Shown in pieces: positions 17,687 to 25,950 of a stretch of DNA of 64,000 nucleotides. Within the stretch, counting starts at the first letter, position 1; the number at the start of each line of letters is the position of its first letter. The DNA is from Bradyrhizobium sp. AZCC 1693 (GTDB lineage Bacteria > Pseudomonadota > Alphaproteobacteria > Rhizobiales > Xanthobacteraceae), in contig NZ_JAZHSD010000001.1 of NCBI RefSeq assembly GCF_036924745.1, positions 2,170,001 to 2,234,000 of the forward strand, written 5' to 3'. The notes under the pieces were generated by a model. It was not told where the DNA came from. It made no database searches and saw nothing but the letters and a program-made list of their open reading frames with translations. The position numbers were made by a program, and so were the translations under genes.

Positions 17687-17767
17687 TTATTTACGCGCCG
17701 CGCAGGCGTACATGTTGATTTCCATGCCCACCGGCACTTCCACAATCTTCGGAGTTTTCCAACTCAT
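17687..17767 (-). CDS. pqqA: PQQ precursor peptide PqqA
   Basis: 26 residues beginning MSWKTPKIVEVPVG and ending MEINMYACAARK. This is the classic PqqA: the Glu and Tyr of the E-x-x-x-Y motif (MEINMY) are cross-linked by PqqE and become the PQQ backbone. GGGAGAAA stands 8 bp before the ATG. It is a ribosomally made precursor for the redox cofactor of quinoprotein dehydrogenases. No pqqB, pqqC, pqqD or pqqE follows within the window, so this is a detached copy; the maturation genes must lie elsewhere. Confidence 0.95.
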   Translation of the reverse strand: MSWKTPKIVEVPVGMEINMYACAARK

Positions 17768-17790
17768 CAGGGTTTCTCCCAAGCAGTGCT

Positions 17791-17807
17791 GGCACGACAT
17801 TCGTGCC
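17791..17807 (-). promoter_or_regulatory. Palindrome in pqqA leader
   Basis: GGCACGA and TCGTGCC are perfect 7-bp arms separated by 3 bp, ending 24 bp before the pqqA ATG and just before its ribosome site. It could be a leader hairpin or an operator; nothing decides between them. Confidence 0.35.
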
Positions 17808-17892
17808 GGCACCAAAACTAGGTTGACCTCGAACATAGCGCAAGCTCGGAAGGTCAATCGCTGAAGCATTTTGGACACGCCTGACGTCAGAA

Positions 17893-17930
17893 ACTTCCCT
17901 CTTGGACAAAGCTACTTCGCTCTTGGACAA
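17893..17930 (-). repeat. Phased direct repeat upstream of pqqA
   Basis: Two 17-bp copies, ACTTCCCTCTTGGACAA (17893-17909) and ACTTCGCTCTTGGACAA (17914-17930), differ at one base. They are offset by exactly 21 bp, two helical turns. They lie 126-163 bp upstream of the pqqA start in a 326-bp gene-free stretch (17768-18093), next to a perfect palindrome CTGACGTCAG at 17881-17890. The phasing fits a dimeric activator site for pqqA; no regulator is assigned. Confidence 0.45.
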
Positions 17931-18093
17931 GGCAGGCAAACGCGAGGGGCGGATCGACGCATGCATCGAATCGATCACGCTTCGCGAATTCGATTTACCT
18001 TCCGAAGCCGACCGGCGAAGGCGGAGACTTCGGACGGGTTGTTGACGTGCTTGCCGAAGCGGCGACACTCCGTCACCGCCTTCAGCTCAGCCT

Positions 18094-18429
18094 TCAGCAA
18101 TCCTTGTCCGCGGCCTTGCTATCAGCTTTGGCACCTTCTTTGGCGCCTTCGGCCTGCTGTGCAGCCGTCGGCTCGCCTTGCATCTGCCGCTGCGTATCCT
18201 GCGAAGACGCTGCAACGTCGCCGGTCGTTCGATTCATCGTGTCGGTCGGCGGATGTTGACCGGTGTTGCCGGCCATACCCGTTGTCTGGCTGTCGCCCAT
18301 CTTGGCGGGGCCGGAGCCCGCGTCCTTCAGGCTGGCGGCGCGGCCGGTGTCACAGGGACCAGCCAATGCTGCGCCGGTGCTCAAAACCAGGATGGAGCAA
18401 CCGGCAATCACGAGCTGTTTCATTTTCAT
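18094..18429 (-). CDS. Small exported hydrophilic protein
   Basis: 111 residues from the ATG at 18429 (MKMKQLVIAGCSILVLSTGAALAGPC); the frame extends 10 codons upstream, but the EcfG-type promoter at 18474-18498 fits this start. The mature part is Ala/Gly/Gln/Lys-rich and low complexity (TAAQQAEGAKEGAKADSKAADKDC), with Cys at both ends. It is probably periplasmic and probably stress-induced. No family recognised. Confidence 0.65.
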   Translation of the reverse strand: MKMKQLVIAGCSILVLSTGAALAGPCDTGRAASLKDAGSGPAKMGDSQTTGMAGNTGQHPPTDTMNRTTGDVAASSQDTQRQMQGEPTAAQQAEGAKEGAKADSKAADKDC

Positions 18430-18473
18430 CTGTCTCTCCTGTTCTCGTGAAGCACGCACGACGTGTGAGAGGC

Positions 18474-18498
18474 AACCGACCCATTGCTTGCAGGTTCC
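18474..18498 (-). promoter_or_regulatory. EcfG-type (general stress) promoter
   Basis: On the minus strand GGAAC (18498-18494), 16 bp, then GGTT (18477-18474). This fits the alphaproteobacterial EcfG pattern GGAAC-N16/17-NGTT. The -10 lies 45 bp before the start of the small exported protein at 18429. Confidence 0.6.
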
Positions 18499-18561
18499 GG
18501 GTGGCTACGTGAATCCTGACATGTTTAATCTGAAACCCGGACCCTTTTGGCGAGGCCAGCT

Positions 18562-18825
18562 ATGGAACCGATTCAGCGAGGGTTGATCACTGTTCTTTTC
18601 ACTACGTGTTTGGGATCGGCGGCCTTTGCCCAGGACAGGCAGCCTGACCAAACCGCACCAAATGCCGAGACCGCTGTACCCGCCAACGGGCCCTCGCTGA
18701 CCGGAAAAGAGCGCATGGGCAGAAAGTGGATGGACGAGCAACGGATCGACAATTGCAACGTGCCGATCAACAAGCGCGGGAGCAGGCCACGATCCAGCAC
18801 CTGCCTCCATGTTCCTTCGGGATGA
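18562..18825 (+). CDS. Small exported protein of unknown function
   Basis: 87 residues from the ATG at 18562 (an ATG at 18547 is possible). The signal peptide is MEPIQRGLITVLFTTCLGSAAFAQ. The mature part is 63 residues, polar, ending KWMDEQRIDNCNVPINKRGSRPRSSTCLHVPSG with two Cys in the basic tail. It is divergent from the preceding small exported gene. Unknown function. Confidence 0.55.
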   Translation: MEPIQRGLITVLFTTCLGSAAFAQDRQPDQTAPNAETAVPANGPSLTGKERMGRKWMDEQRIDNCNVPINKRGSRPRSSTCLHVPSG

Positions 18826-18893
18826 TCGGCCGCGACGGCGCAGCGGTACGACTGCGCAACATGATCCCGCGCCGTCGCACGTGTCCGCCGCGG

Positions 18894-20390
18894 CTATTCC
18901 CAGGCCCAGGCGGAGAAGTCGTTCTCGAATTGCGGGACTTCCTTCCACACGCCCTTCAGCTTCTTGTTCGCGATGGTGATCCATTGCGGCTGGAACAGGA
19001 AGCCGGCGACCGCGTCGGTCGCCAGCATGCGCTGCGCGTCGCCGAGCAATTTGGCGCGCTCGGCCTCGGCCGGTGTTGCCCTGATCTGCTGGTAGAGCGC
19101 GTTGAAGGCTTCGTTGTTGTAGCCGAGATAGTAGTCGGACTCGGTCAGCTTCACGAGGTCGAACGGCTCGACATGCGAGACGATGGTGAGATCGAAATTG
19201 TGCGGACCGTTACCGGCGAACACCTGTGACAGCCACTGCGCCCATTCGACGTTCTCGATCTTGGCGATGATGCCGACCTTGGCGAGCTGGGCTGCGAGGA
19301 CTTCGCCGCCCTGCCGCGCGTAAGGCGGCGGCGGCAGCTTGAGGCTGAGCTCCAGCGGCGTCTTCACGCCCGCTTCCGCCAGCAGCTTCTTGGCCTTTTC
19401 GGGGTCGTAGGGATTGATGCCTGTCGTGTCGACGTAACCCAGCGATCCCGGCGTATAGAAGCTGCCGATCGGCGCGCCAAAGCCATCGACGGCGCCGTCG
19501 ATCATCGCCTTGCGATCGATGGCGGCGAGAATGGCGCGGCGAACCCGCACATCGTCGAGCGGCTTCTTCCGTTCGTTGATGCCGACGATGGTCTTGGCCT
19601 TGGAGCCGCCGATCAACACATTGAAGCGCGGATCGGCCTTGAACTGCGCCACGCTGCGCGCCACTGCGGCACGCGGAAACGCGTCGACGTCGCCCGACAA
19701 CAGCCCCGCGACTTGCGCCGAGGGATCGCTGACAAAGCGGATGGTCACCTTGGAAAGCTTGATCGCGGCGGCGTTGCGATAATCCGGCCATTTGTTCAGG
19801 GTGATCGACGATCCCTTGGCCCAGGCGCCGAGCGTATAGGGTCCGGTGCCGACCGGCTGCGTCGCATTGGTCGGCGCGCTCTTCGGCTCAACGATCGAGC
19901 CGCCCGCCTGCCCCAGCAGGAACGGCAAGTTCGGTTCGGAATATTTGAGCACGACCACGATGGTTTCCGCATCGGGCGCGGTGACCTGCTCAAACGCCTG
20001 GTACAGGCTCTTGTCCTTGTTGGTGCTGGTCGGCACCGCGTTGCGTTCATAGGAGAACTTTACCGCCGCGGAATCGAACGGCTCGCCGTTATGGAATTTG
20101 ACGCCCTTGCGGAGCTTGAACGTATAGGTCTTCAGGTCGGCCGACGCCTGCCAGCTCTCGGCGAGCAACGGCGATACCGAACCGTCCTCGTTGATCTTGG
20201 TCAACGTCTCATAGAGGTTGTAGAGCGTGACCTCGGCGATCGCCGCAGCCGCCGCGTTGGTGGGATCGAGCCCCGGCGGCTCCAGCCCCATGCCCATGAC
20301 GACGCTGTCCTTCTTGCCCTGCGCGAAGCTCGGCAGCGGCGTTGCGGCGAACGCGGCGGCCACCGCGACAATGGTCAGTTTTTTCAGCAT
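18894..20390 (-). CDS. Peptide/nickel-type ABC substrate-binding protein
   Basis: 498 residues with a signal peptide (MLKKLTIVAVAAAFAATPLPSFAQ), then an SBP_bac_5 (DppA/OppA) fold: ETLTKINEDGSVSPLLAESW, YTFKLRKGVKFHNGEPF, DAFPRAAVARSVAQFK and GSFYTPGSLGYVDTTG. GGGGGAGTA precedes the ATG. It ends the leftward unit amidase-permease-permease-ATPase-ATPase and supplies the ligand to it. The ligand (peptide, opine or amide) is not readable; the amidase upstream suggests an amide-bearing compound. Confidence 0.9.
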   Translation of the reverse strand: MLKKLTIVAVAAAFAATPLPSFAQGKKDSVVMGMGLEPPGLDPTNAAAAAIAEVTLYNLYETLTKINEDGSVSPLLAESWQASADLKTYTFKLRKGVKFHNGEPFDSAAVKFSYERNAVPTSTNKDKSLYQAFEQVTAPDAETIVVVLKYSEPNLPFLLGQAGGSIVEPKSAPTNATQPVGTGPYTLGAWAKGSSITLNKWPDYRNAAAIKLSKVTIRFVSDPSAQVAGLLSGDVDAFPRAAVARSVAQFKADPRFNVLIGGSKAKTIVGINERKKPLDDVRVRRAILAAIDRKAMIDGAVDGFGAPIGSFYTPGSLGYVDTTGINPYDPEKAKKLLAEAGVKTPLELSLKLPPPPYARQGGEVLAAQLAKVGIIAKIENVEWAQWLSQVFAGNGPHNFDLTIVSHVEPFDLVKLTESDYYLGYNNEAFNALYQQIRATPAEAERAKLLGDAQRMLATDAVAGFLFQPQWITIANKKLKGVWKEVPQFENDFSAWAWE

Positions 20391-20441
20391 GTTACTCCCC
20401 CGAATATCTCAGACAATTTTAGTGCAGTCCCGTGTAAAAGG

Positions 20442-21473
20442 CTAACCCTCCGCCGAGACCGGCGGCAGCGCCATCACGGCCTTGGCGTGGTGGCATGCGG
20501 CAAGGTGCGCTGTGCCGACGTTGCGCAGCGCCGGCGCGGTGTCGCGGCAATGCTGGTCGGCCAGTGGACAGCGCGATGCGTAGGCGCATCCTGTCGCGCC
20601 GGTCGACTGCGAAGCGATCTGTTGGGCGCCGCGGCGGCGGCGTACCCCGCCGGCCCGGGCGCGCGGCACGGCCTCGAGCAACGCCCGCGTGTAGGGGTGG
20701 GCGCAATGCGCGAACAGATCCTCAGGGCTCCCCTGCTCGACGATCCGGCCGAGATACATCACCGCGATCTCGTCGCAGAGATAATCCACCACCGCGAGAT
20801 CGTGGCTGATCAGGACGTAGCTCAACCCGAACTGGTCCTGCAGGTCTTGCAGGAGATTGAGCACCTGCGCCTGCACGGAGACGTCGAGCGCACTGACCGG
20901 CTCATCGGCGACAATCAGTTTTGGCTGGGTGATCAGCGCACGCGCGATCGCGATGCGCTGGCGCTGGCCGCCGGAGAATTCATGCGGGAACTTGTCCATG
21001 TCGGCGTCGCGCAGCCCGACCTGCCGCAGCACGCCGGCAACGCGCTGGCGCAGCGTGGCGCGATCCATGCGTCCGAGCGCGGTCAAAGGCTCCGCGACGA
21101 TACGTGCAACGGTCTGTCGTGGGTCCAGCGAGCCATAGGGATCCTGAAACACCATCTGGAAATCACGCCGGGCGCGGCGCAACTCGTCAGCCGGCATCCG
21201 GTGCAGGTCACGGCCCATCAGCGACACCGAGCCCGACGACGGCTGTTCCAGCGCCATCACCAGCCGCGCGAAGGTCGACTTTCCCGATCCGGACTCGCCG
21301 ACCACGCCAAGGCTTCGGCCTGCCATCACCTGCGCGGTGACGCCGTTGAGCGCATGCACCTGCCCGGCCGGCTTGAACATGCTTTCGCGCGGCAGTGTGT
21401 AGCGCTGCATCAGATCCTTCACATCGAGCAGCGGCTGCTCGGCGGGTGGCGGCGTCTGTTCAAGCATGGTCAT
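20442..21473 (-). CDS. Dipeptide/oligopeptide ABC ATPase, second subunit (DppF/OppF-like)
   Basis: 343 residues from the ATG at 21473, which overlaps the previous stop by 4 bp. Walker A is GESGSGKST, the Q-loop MVFQDPYGSLDPRQTV, the signature [15 protein letters not shown] and Walker B LIVADEPVSALD. The C-terminal oligopeptide-transporter segment carries Cys of the GCAYASRCPLADQHC cluster, typical of the family's iron-sulfur-like tail. It forms a heterodimer with the preceding ATPase. Confidence 0.9.
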   Translation of the reverse strand: MTMLEQTPPPAEQPLLDVKDLMQRYTLPRESMFKPAGQVHALNGVTAQVMAGRSLGVVGESGSGKSTFARLVMALEQPSSGSVSLMGRDLHRMPADELRRARRDFQMVFQDPYGSLDPRQTVARIVAEPLTALGRMDRATLRQRVAGVLRQVGLRDADMDKFPHEFSGGQRQRIAIARALITQPKLIVADEPVSALDVSVQAQVLNLLQDLQDQFGLSYVLISHDLAVVDYLCDEIAVMYLGRIVEQGSPEDLFAHCAHPYTRALLEAVPRARAGGVRRRRGAQQIASQSTGATGCAYASRCPLADQHCRDTAPALRNVGTAHLAACHHAKAVMALPPVSAEG

Positions 21474-22483
21474 GCGCCCAACGCTCCAACCGCCTCGGCC
21501 ATCGAAACATCCGTCCTGAGACAGCGCACGCCATGGCCGGCGCCGACGTCCACTGCGGCCGGCAGCGCCACACGGCAACGATCTTCGACGATCGCGCAAC
21601 GGTCAGCGAAGGTGCAGCCGGCGGGCAGATCGGCAAGTTCGGGCACGGTGCCGGCGATGGTCTTCAGCCTTGTGCCCTTCCGCGCACCAAGGCGCGGGCG
21701 AGCGCGAAACAGACCCTGCGTATAGGGATGCCCCATGCGCGTGAACACGGCATTCGTCGCGCCGTTCTCGACGACGGTGCCGCCATACATCACGATCATA
21801 CGCTGCACATTCTCGGCGATGACGCCGAGATCGTGCGAAATCAGGATCATCGACATGCCGCGCTCGGCAACGAGGTCTGCAATCAGATCGAGGATCTGTC
21901 CCTGGATCGTAACGTCGAGCGCCGTGGTCGGCTCATCGGCGATCAGCACGTCGGGCTGGCAGGCCAGCGCCATGGCAATGGTCACGCGCTGGCGCTGGCC
22001 GCCCGAGAACTGATGCGGATAGGAATCGACGCGTTTTGCCGCATCGGGAAGGCCGACACGATCGAGCAAGGCGATGGCTTCCTTGCGCGCCTCTGCCGCC
22101 GAGCAATTGGTGTGGCGCCGCAACGGCTCGGCCACCTGACGGCCGATCGTGTGCATCGGATTGAGCGCGGTCATCGGCTCCTGGAAGATCATGCTGATGC
22201 GGTTGCCGCGCAGCTTGCAGTAATTCGTATCCGACAGCCCCACCAGCTCGCTGCCATCGAGGCGGATGCTGCCGCTGATGACGGCGCTCTCGGGCAGCAG
22301 GCCCATCAGCGCGAGCACGGTGACGGATTTGCCGCATCCGGATTCGCCGACGAGGCCGAGGGTCTCGCCGCGCTTCAGCGCGAAGCTGACGCCGCGAACG
22401 GCCTGCGCGGGCCCGCGGCTGGTGTTGAGCCGGACGCCGAGATCCCTGACTTCGATCAAAGGTGCGTTGGCTGATACGCTCAT
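21470..22483 (-). CDS. Dipeptide/oligopeptide ABC ATPase, first subunit (DppD/OppD-like)
   Basis: 337 residues from the ATG at 22483; the long frame upstream belongs to the permease in another frame. Walker A is GESGCGKSV, the Q-loop [17 protein letters not shown], the signature [16 protein letters not shown] and Walker [13 protein letters not shown]. The C-terminal [14 protein letters not shown] segment is the oligopeptide ATPase tail. It starts 3 bp after the permease stop and drives import with the DppF-like partner. Confidence 0.9.
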   Translation of the reverse strand: MSVSANAPLIEVRDLGVRLNTSRGPAQAVRGVSFALKRGETLGLVGESGCGKSVTVLALMGLLPESAVISGSIRLDGSELVGLSDTNYCKLRGNRISMIFQEPMTALNPMHTIGRQVAEPLRRHTNCSAAEARKEAIALLDRVGLPDAAKRVDSYPHQFSGGQRQRVTIAMALACQPDVLIADEPTTALDVTIQGQILDLIADLVAERGMSMILISHDLGVIAENVQRMIVMYGGTVVENGATNAVFTRMGHPYTQGLFRARPRLGARKGTRLKTIAGTVPELADLPAGCTFADRCAIVEDRCRVALPAAVDVGAGHGVRCLRTDVSMAEAVGALGA

Positions 22484-22485
22484 GC

Positions 22486-23382
22486 TCAACGCTCCCGCGC
22501 CAGCCGGGGATCGAGCAGGTCGCGCAACCCGTCGCCGAGCAGATTGAGGCCAAGCACGGCGACGGCGATCGCAGCGCCCGGATAGACCGCGAGCATCGGC
22601 GACTGGAACAGCAGCGTCTGCGCGTCGTTCAGCATGCGGCCCCAGGACGGCTGCGGCGGCTGCGTGCCGAGCCCGAGATAGGACAGCGCCGCTTCGGCCA
22701 GGATCGCGAGTGCGAACTGGATCGTCCCCTGCACGATCAGGATCGGCAGGACGTTCGGCAGCACGTGCTCGATGGTGATGCGGAAGCCGCCTTTGCCGGA
22801 GGCGCGCGCGGCCAGCACGAACTCCCGCGCCCAGATCGCATTGGCCGATCCACGGGTCAGCCGGACCAGGGTTGGGATCTGGAAGATGCCGATGGCGATG
22901 ATCGAGGTCACCATGCCCGGGCCGGCGACGGCGGCCAGCATGATCGCCGAGAGCACCGCGGGAAATGCGAAGGTGAAGTCGCTCATCCGCATGATGAGTT
23001 CTTCGGTCCAGCCCCTGCGCGCGGAGGCGATCAGCCCAAGGCACACCCCGAAGGTGAGGCCGATCCCGACGGCGATGATGCCGACCATGATGGTGGAGCG
23101 GGCGCCGACCAGCAGCAACGAGACGATATCGCGGCCAAGCACGTCGGTGCCGAGCCAGTGCGCAGCCGACGGCGGCCGCAGCTTGGAAGCCACGTCGATT
23201 TCATAGGCTGACCACGGCGTCCAGACCAGCGACAGCAGGGCAGCACACAGCACCATCAGACTGAGAGTGCCGCCCGCAACAAAGCTGCGATGGCGCAGCG
23301 CGCGGCGCCAGAAGCCGGTCGCGAGCCGCGGACGCGCGGTGGTGGCCGCAACCTCGACTGAGGCGCTCAGCGGGGTGCTCAT
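22486..23382 (-). CDS. Dipeptide-type ABC permease (DppC-like)
   Basis: 298 residues from the ATG at 23382, 4-bp overlap with the first permease. The N-terminus is polar (MSTPLSASVEVAATTARPRL). Helices follow (SFVAGGTLSLMVLCAALLSLVW, IAVGIGLTFGVCLGLI), then the EAA-type loop near EFVLAARASGKGGFRITIEHVLPN and a DGLRDLLDPRL end. It forms the membrane channel with the DppB-like permease. Confidence 0.9.
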   Translation of the reverse strand: MSTPLSASVEVAATTARPRLATGFWRRALRHRSFVAGGTLSLMVLCAALLSLVWTPWSAYEIDVASKLRPPSAAHWLGTDVLGRDIVSLLLVGARSTIMVGIIAVGIGLTFGVCLGLIASARRGWTEELIMRMSDFTFAFPAVLSAIMLAAVAGPGMVTSIIAIGIFQIPTLVRLTRGSANAIWAREFVLAARASGKGGFRITIEHVLPNVLPILIVQGTIQFALAILAEAALSYLGLGTQPPQPSWGRMLNDAQTLLFQSPMLAVYPGAAIAVAVLGLNLLGDGLRDLLDPRLARER

Positions 23383-24329
23383 AGGTTGTGTACCTTGATG
23401 CGCGGATCGATGAAGGCATAGAGCACATCGACCACGAAGTTGACGATGACGACCACGGCTGCCAGCAGCATCACGCAGTTGCGCACCACGATCAGGTCGC
23501 GATTGGCGATCGACTGGAAGATCAGCCGGCCGAGACCCGGCAGATAGAACACGTTCTCGATCACGATCGTGCCCGCCAGCAGATTGGCGAACTGTAAACC
23601 CATCACCGTCATGACGGGGATCATCGCGTTGCGCAGCACATGGCGCCACAATACGTCGCGTTTGCTCAAGCCCTTGGCGCGCGCGGTGCGCACGAAATCC
23701 TCGCGCAGCACCTCGAGTACCGCGGAGCGCGTGACCCGTGCGAGGATCGCCGCCTGCACCACCGATAGCGAGATCGCCGGCAACAGCAGCGACTTGATCC
23801 CGGCGATGATGCTTTCGTCCCAGCCCGCAAATCCGCCGGCCGAAAGCCATTGCAGCTTCACCGAGAACAGCAGGATCAGCAGGATGGCGAACCAGAAGTT
23901 GGGAAGCGCTATCCCGAACTGCGTCAGCGACATCACACCTACATCGCCGAGCTTGTTGTGATTTGCCGCCGTATAGATGCCGGCGGACAGAGCCAGCACG
24001 ACCGTCATGGACATGGACATGATCGCCAATGGAATTGTCAGCGTGAGACGCTCCGCAATCAATGCTGCAACAGGCGTGCCATAGGCATAGCTGTTGCCGA
24101 GATCGCCCGTCAGCAGCCCCGCGATCCAATGGACGTACCGATAGTGCAGCGGTTGATCCAGCCCGAGCTTGACCGTCAGCGCCCGGACCGCATCAGGCGA
24201 GGCATCCGCGCCCATCAGCATCTGCGCGGCGTTGCCGGGCAAGGCATCCAGGACAAGGAAGATAATCAGCGACGCGCCGACCAGCGTCGCTATCAGCGTC
24301 AGAAAGCGGCGGAAAATGAAGACGCTCAA
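23379..24329 (-). CDS. Dipeptide-type ABC permease (DppB-like)
   Basis: 316 residues starting with a TTG at 24329. The DppB hallmark N-terminus is clear (FIFRRFLTLIATLVGASLIIFLVLDALPG), as is the loop DFVRTARAKGLSKRDVLWRHVLRNAM. No ATG stands closer to the domain start, and the nearest in-frame upstream codon in the repeat is TAA. The ribosome site AAGGGA lies in the last unit of the tandem repeat at 24337-24390. First permease of the importer, 86 bp after the amidase. Confidence 0.88.
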   Translation of the reverse strand: MSVFIFRRFLTLIATLVGASLIIFLVLDALPGNAAQMLMGADASPDAVRALTVKLGLDQPLHYRYVHWIAGLLTGDLGNSYAYGTPVAALIAERLTLTIPLAIMSMSMTVVLALSAGIYTAANHNKLGDVGVMSLTQFGIALPNFWFAILLILLFSVKLQWLSAGGFAGWDESIIAGIKSLLLPAISLSVVQAAILARVTRSAVLEVLREDFVRTARAKGLSKRDVLWRHVLRNAMIPVMTVMGLQFANLLAGTIVIENVFYLPGLGRLIFQSIANRDLIVVRNCVMLLAAVVVIVNFVVDVLYAFIDPRIKVHNL

Positions 24330-24336
24330 GTCCAGA

Positions 24337-24390
24337 TTCCCTTGTTGGCGGCCAATCCCTTGTTAGCGGCCAATCCCTTGTTAGCAGGCA
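24337..24390. repeat. Three 18-bp tandem repeats ahead of dppB-like gene
   Basis: Three contiguous 18-bp units (24337-24354, 24355-24372, 24373-24390), plus-strand core CCCTTGTTRGCGGCCA, differ at two or three positions. Read on the minus strand each carries AACAAGGGA, a ribosome-site-like word. Only the last copy is placed to serve the TTG start at 24329. Confidence 0.75.
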
Positions 24391-24415
24391 CGTGTGGCGC
24401 CAGCCACATTTTCGC

Positions 24416-25846
24416 TTAGCCGGCCAGGCTCGGCCAGCGGCCAAGCAGATCTTGCGAGGTCTCAAACAGCGCGCTGACGCGCAGCAATTCGACGTCTCCA
24501 CGGAATTGCCCGACCAACTGGATGCCGATCGGCAGGCCATCCGCATCAAAGCCGCAGGGCAGACTGACGGCGGGATGACCGGTCATGTTGAACGGCATCG
24601 TCCAGGGAAACCAGCTCGGCCGCACGTCGCTGAATACCCGCCCGTCGATTTCTATCGTGCCGAACAGGTCCTGATCGATCGGAAGCGCGGTTCGGGTGAT
24701 GGTTGGCATCGCGACAATGTCGACCCTTTGCAACAATGTCTGAACCCGCCGGAACAGGGCCGTACGGTCAAACATCGCCCGTTGATAGTCAACACCGCTG
24801 ACCTTCGTGGCCAGCGCCAGTTGCTTCATGAAGGTCTCGCTCAGCACGTCGCCATGGTCGGCCGCAAGCTTCTCGAACCGCGCGCGCCACGCGGTGTGAT
24901 TGATGGCGCGCCAGATCGGCTCCACCTCAAATCCGTCGCCGGACATTTCCTCGACCTCGGCCCCAAGGGCCTCCAGCCTGGCAAGCGCGACCTTGAATGC
25001 CGCGACGACATCGGCCGCAACCGGCCGGCCGGGCGGCGCGAGGCAGAATGCAATCTTGCGCCCGCGCAGATCGCCGTTCGGCGCCGATCCGTCGACAAAG
25101 TTCCACTGCGGAAATCCGATCGACCACGGATCAGAAGCGTCTTCTCCCGACATCGCCTGCATCATCAAGGCGGTGTCTGCGACGGTGCGCGTCGTCGGCG
25201 TCACATAGGTCTGGTTGCCGAACGCGTCCTGCACCTGGCTGTGGGGAATAACGCCGTTGCTTTGCTTCAGCCCGACAACGCCGTTGCAGGCTGACGGAAT
25301 CCGCGTCGAGCCGCCGCCATCCGTCGCGATCGCAAGAGGTGCAATGCCGCTGGCAACCGCAACCGCCGCTCCCCCGCTTGAACCACCGCTCGAGCGCGCG
25401 CCACTCCAGGCATTGCGCGTGCGGCCGAACAATGGCGAGTCCGTCAGGCACTTGGTGCCGAACTCGGGCGTCGTGGTCTTGCCCAAGAGGATGGCACCCT
25501 CTGCCCGCATGCGCGCCACGGCGACCGCATCATGGTCGGGAATGTTGTCCTTGTAGGGGATCGCTCCGAAGGTCGTTCGCACCCCCTTGGTGTTGACGAT
25601 ATCCTTCACGGTGAACGGAATGCCGTGAAGCAGGCCGAGCCGCCCCCCGGCCATGACCTCACGCTCCGCATTCTTCGCCTCGGCCATCGCCTCATCGCCG
25701 CACAGCGTGATGAAGCAGTTCAGCCCGGGCTGCATTCGCTCGGCACGCGCAAGAACGGCGCGCGTGATTTCGACCGGCGAAACATCCTTGCGGGCGATCC
25801 GCGCGCGGAGTTCGGTCGCAGGCAGCAAGCACAGTTCATCGCTCAT
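24416..25846 (-). CDS. Amidase-signature family hydrolase
   Basis: 476 residues from the ATG at 25846 (MSDELCLLPATELRARI); the frame extends upstream without domain content. The amidase signature triad is complete: Lys81 in FTVKDIVN, the cis-Ser about 156 in SSGGSSGGAA and nucleophile Ser180 in GGGSTRIP. It hydrolyses a C-N amide bond, probably in the cytoplasm (no signal peptide). It heads the unit with the peptide-type importer, suggesting that an imported amide is the substrate. It is divergent from a LysR regulator. Exact substrate unknown. Confidence 0.9.
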   Translation of the reverse strand: MSDELCLLPATELRARIARKDVSPVEITRAVLARAERMQPGLNCFITLCGDEAMAEAKNAEREVMAGGRLGLLHGIPFTVKDIVNTKGVRTTFGAIPYKDNIPDHDAVAVARMRAEGAILLGKTTTPEFGTKCLTDSPLFGRTRNAWSGARSSGGSSGGAAVAVASGIAPLAIATDGGGSTRIPSACNGVVGLKQSNGVIPHSQVQDAFGNQTYVTPTTRTVADTALMMQAMSGEDASDPWSIGFPQWNFVDGSAPNGDLRGRKIAFCLAPPGRPVAADVVAAFKVALARLEALGAEVEEMSGDGFEVEPIWRAINHTAWRARFEKLAADHGDVLSETFMKQLALATKVSGVDYQRAMFDRTALFRRVQTLLQRVDIVAMPTITRTALPIDQDLFGTIEIDGRVFSDVRPSWFPWTMPFNMTGHPAVSLPCGFDADGLPIGIQLVGQFRGDVELLRVSALFETSQDLLGRWPSLAG

Positions 25847-25928
25847 CGCGCTAAAATCCCCTGGGTCGAATGACGCAAAGATGACATCCACATTGACTTC
25901 AGGTCCAATACCGTCACACAACTGACCC

Positions 25929-25943
25929 ATACGAGATCGGTAT
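25929..25943 (+). promoter_or_regulatory. LysR-type operator (ATAC-N7-GTAT)
   Basis: ATAC (25929-25932), seven bases, GTAT (25940-25943) is the classic T-N11-A LysR box. It is centred 15 bp before the lysR start in the 104-bp gap to the divergent amidase. It likely serves autoregulation and control of the amidase-transporter unit. Confidence 0.6.
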
Positions 25944-25950
25944 AGCAAAA

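Noticed and set aside
17788..17810. Sigma-54 promoter upstream of pqqA
   Set aside because: TGGCAC occurs, but on the wrong strand for pqqA and without a TTGC at the needed distance.
17691..18068. 125-codon minus-strand frame over the pqqA region
   Set aside because: It runs in another frame through pqqA and its leader; the LSKSEVALSKREVS repeat only reflects the phased DNA repeat.
19713..21725. 670-codon open frame on the plus strand
   Set aside because: It runs antisense across the binding-protein and ATPase genes; the His/Arg/Gly-rich sequence is typical of GC-rich shadow frames.
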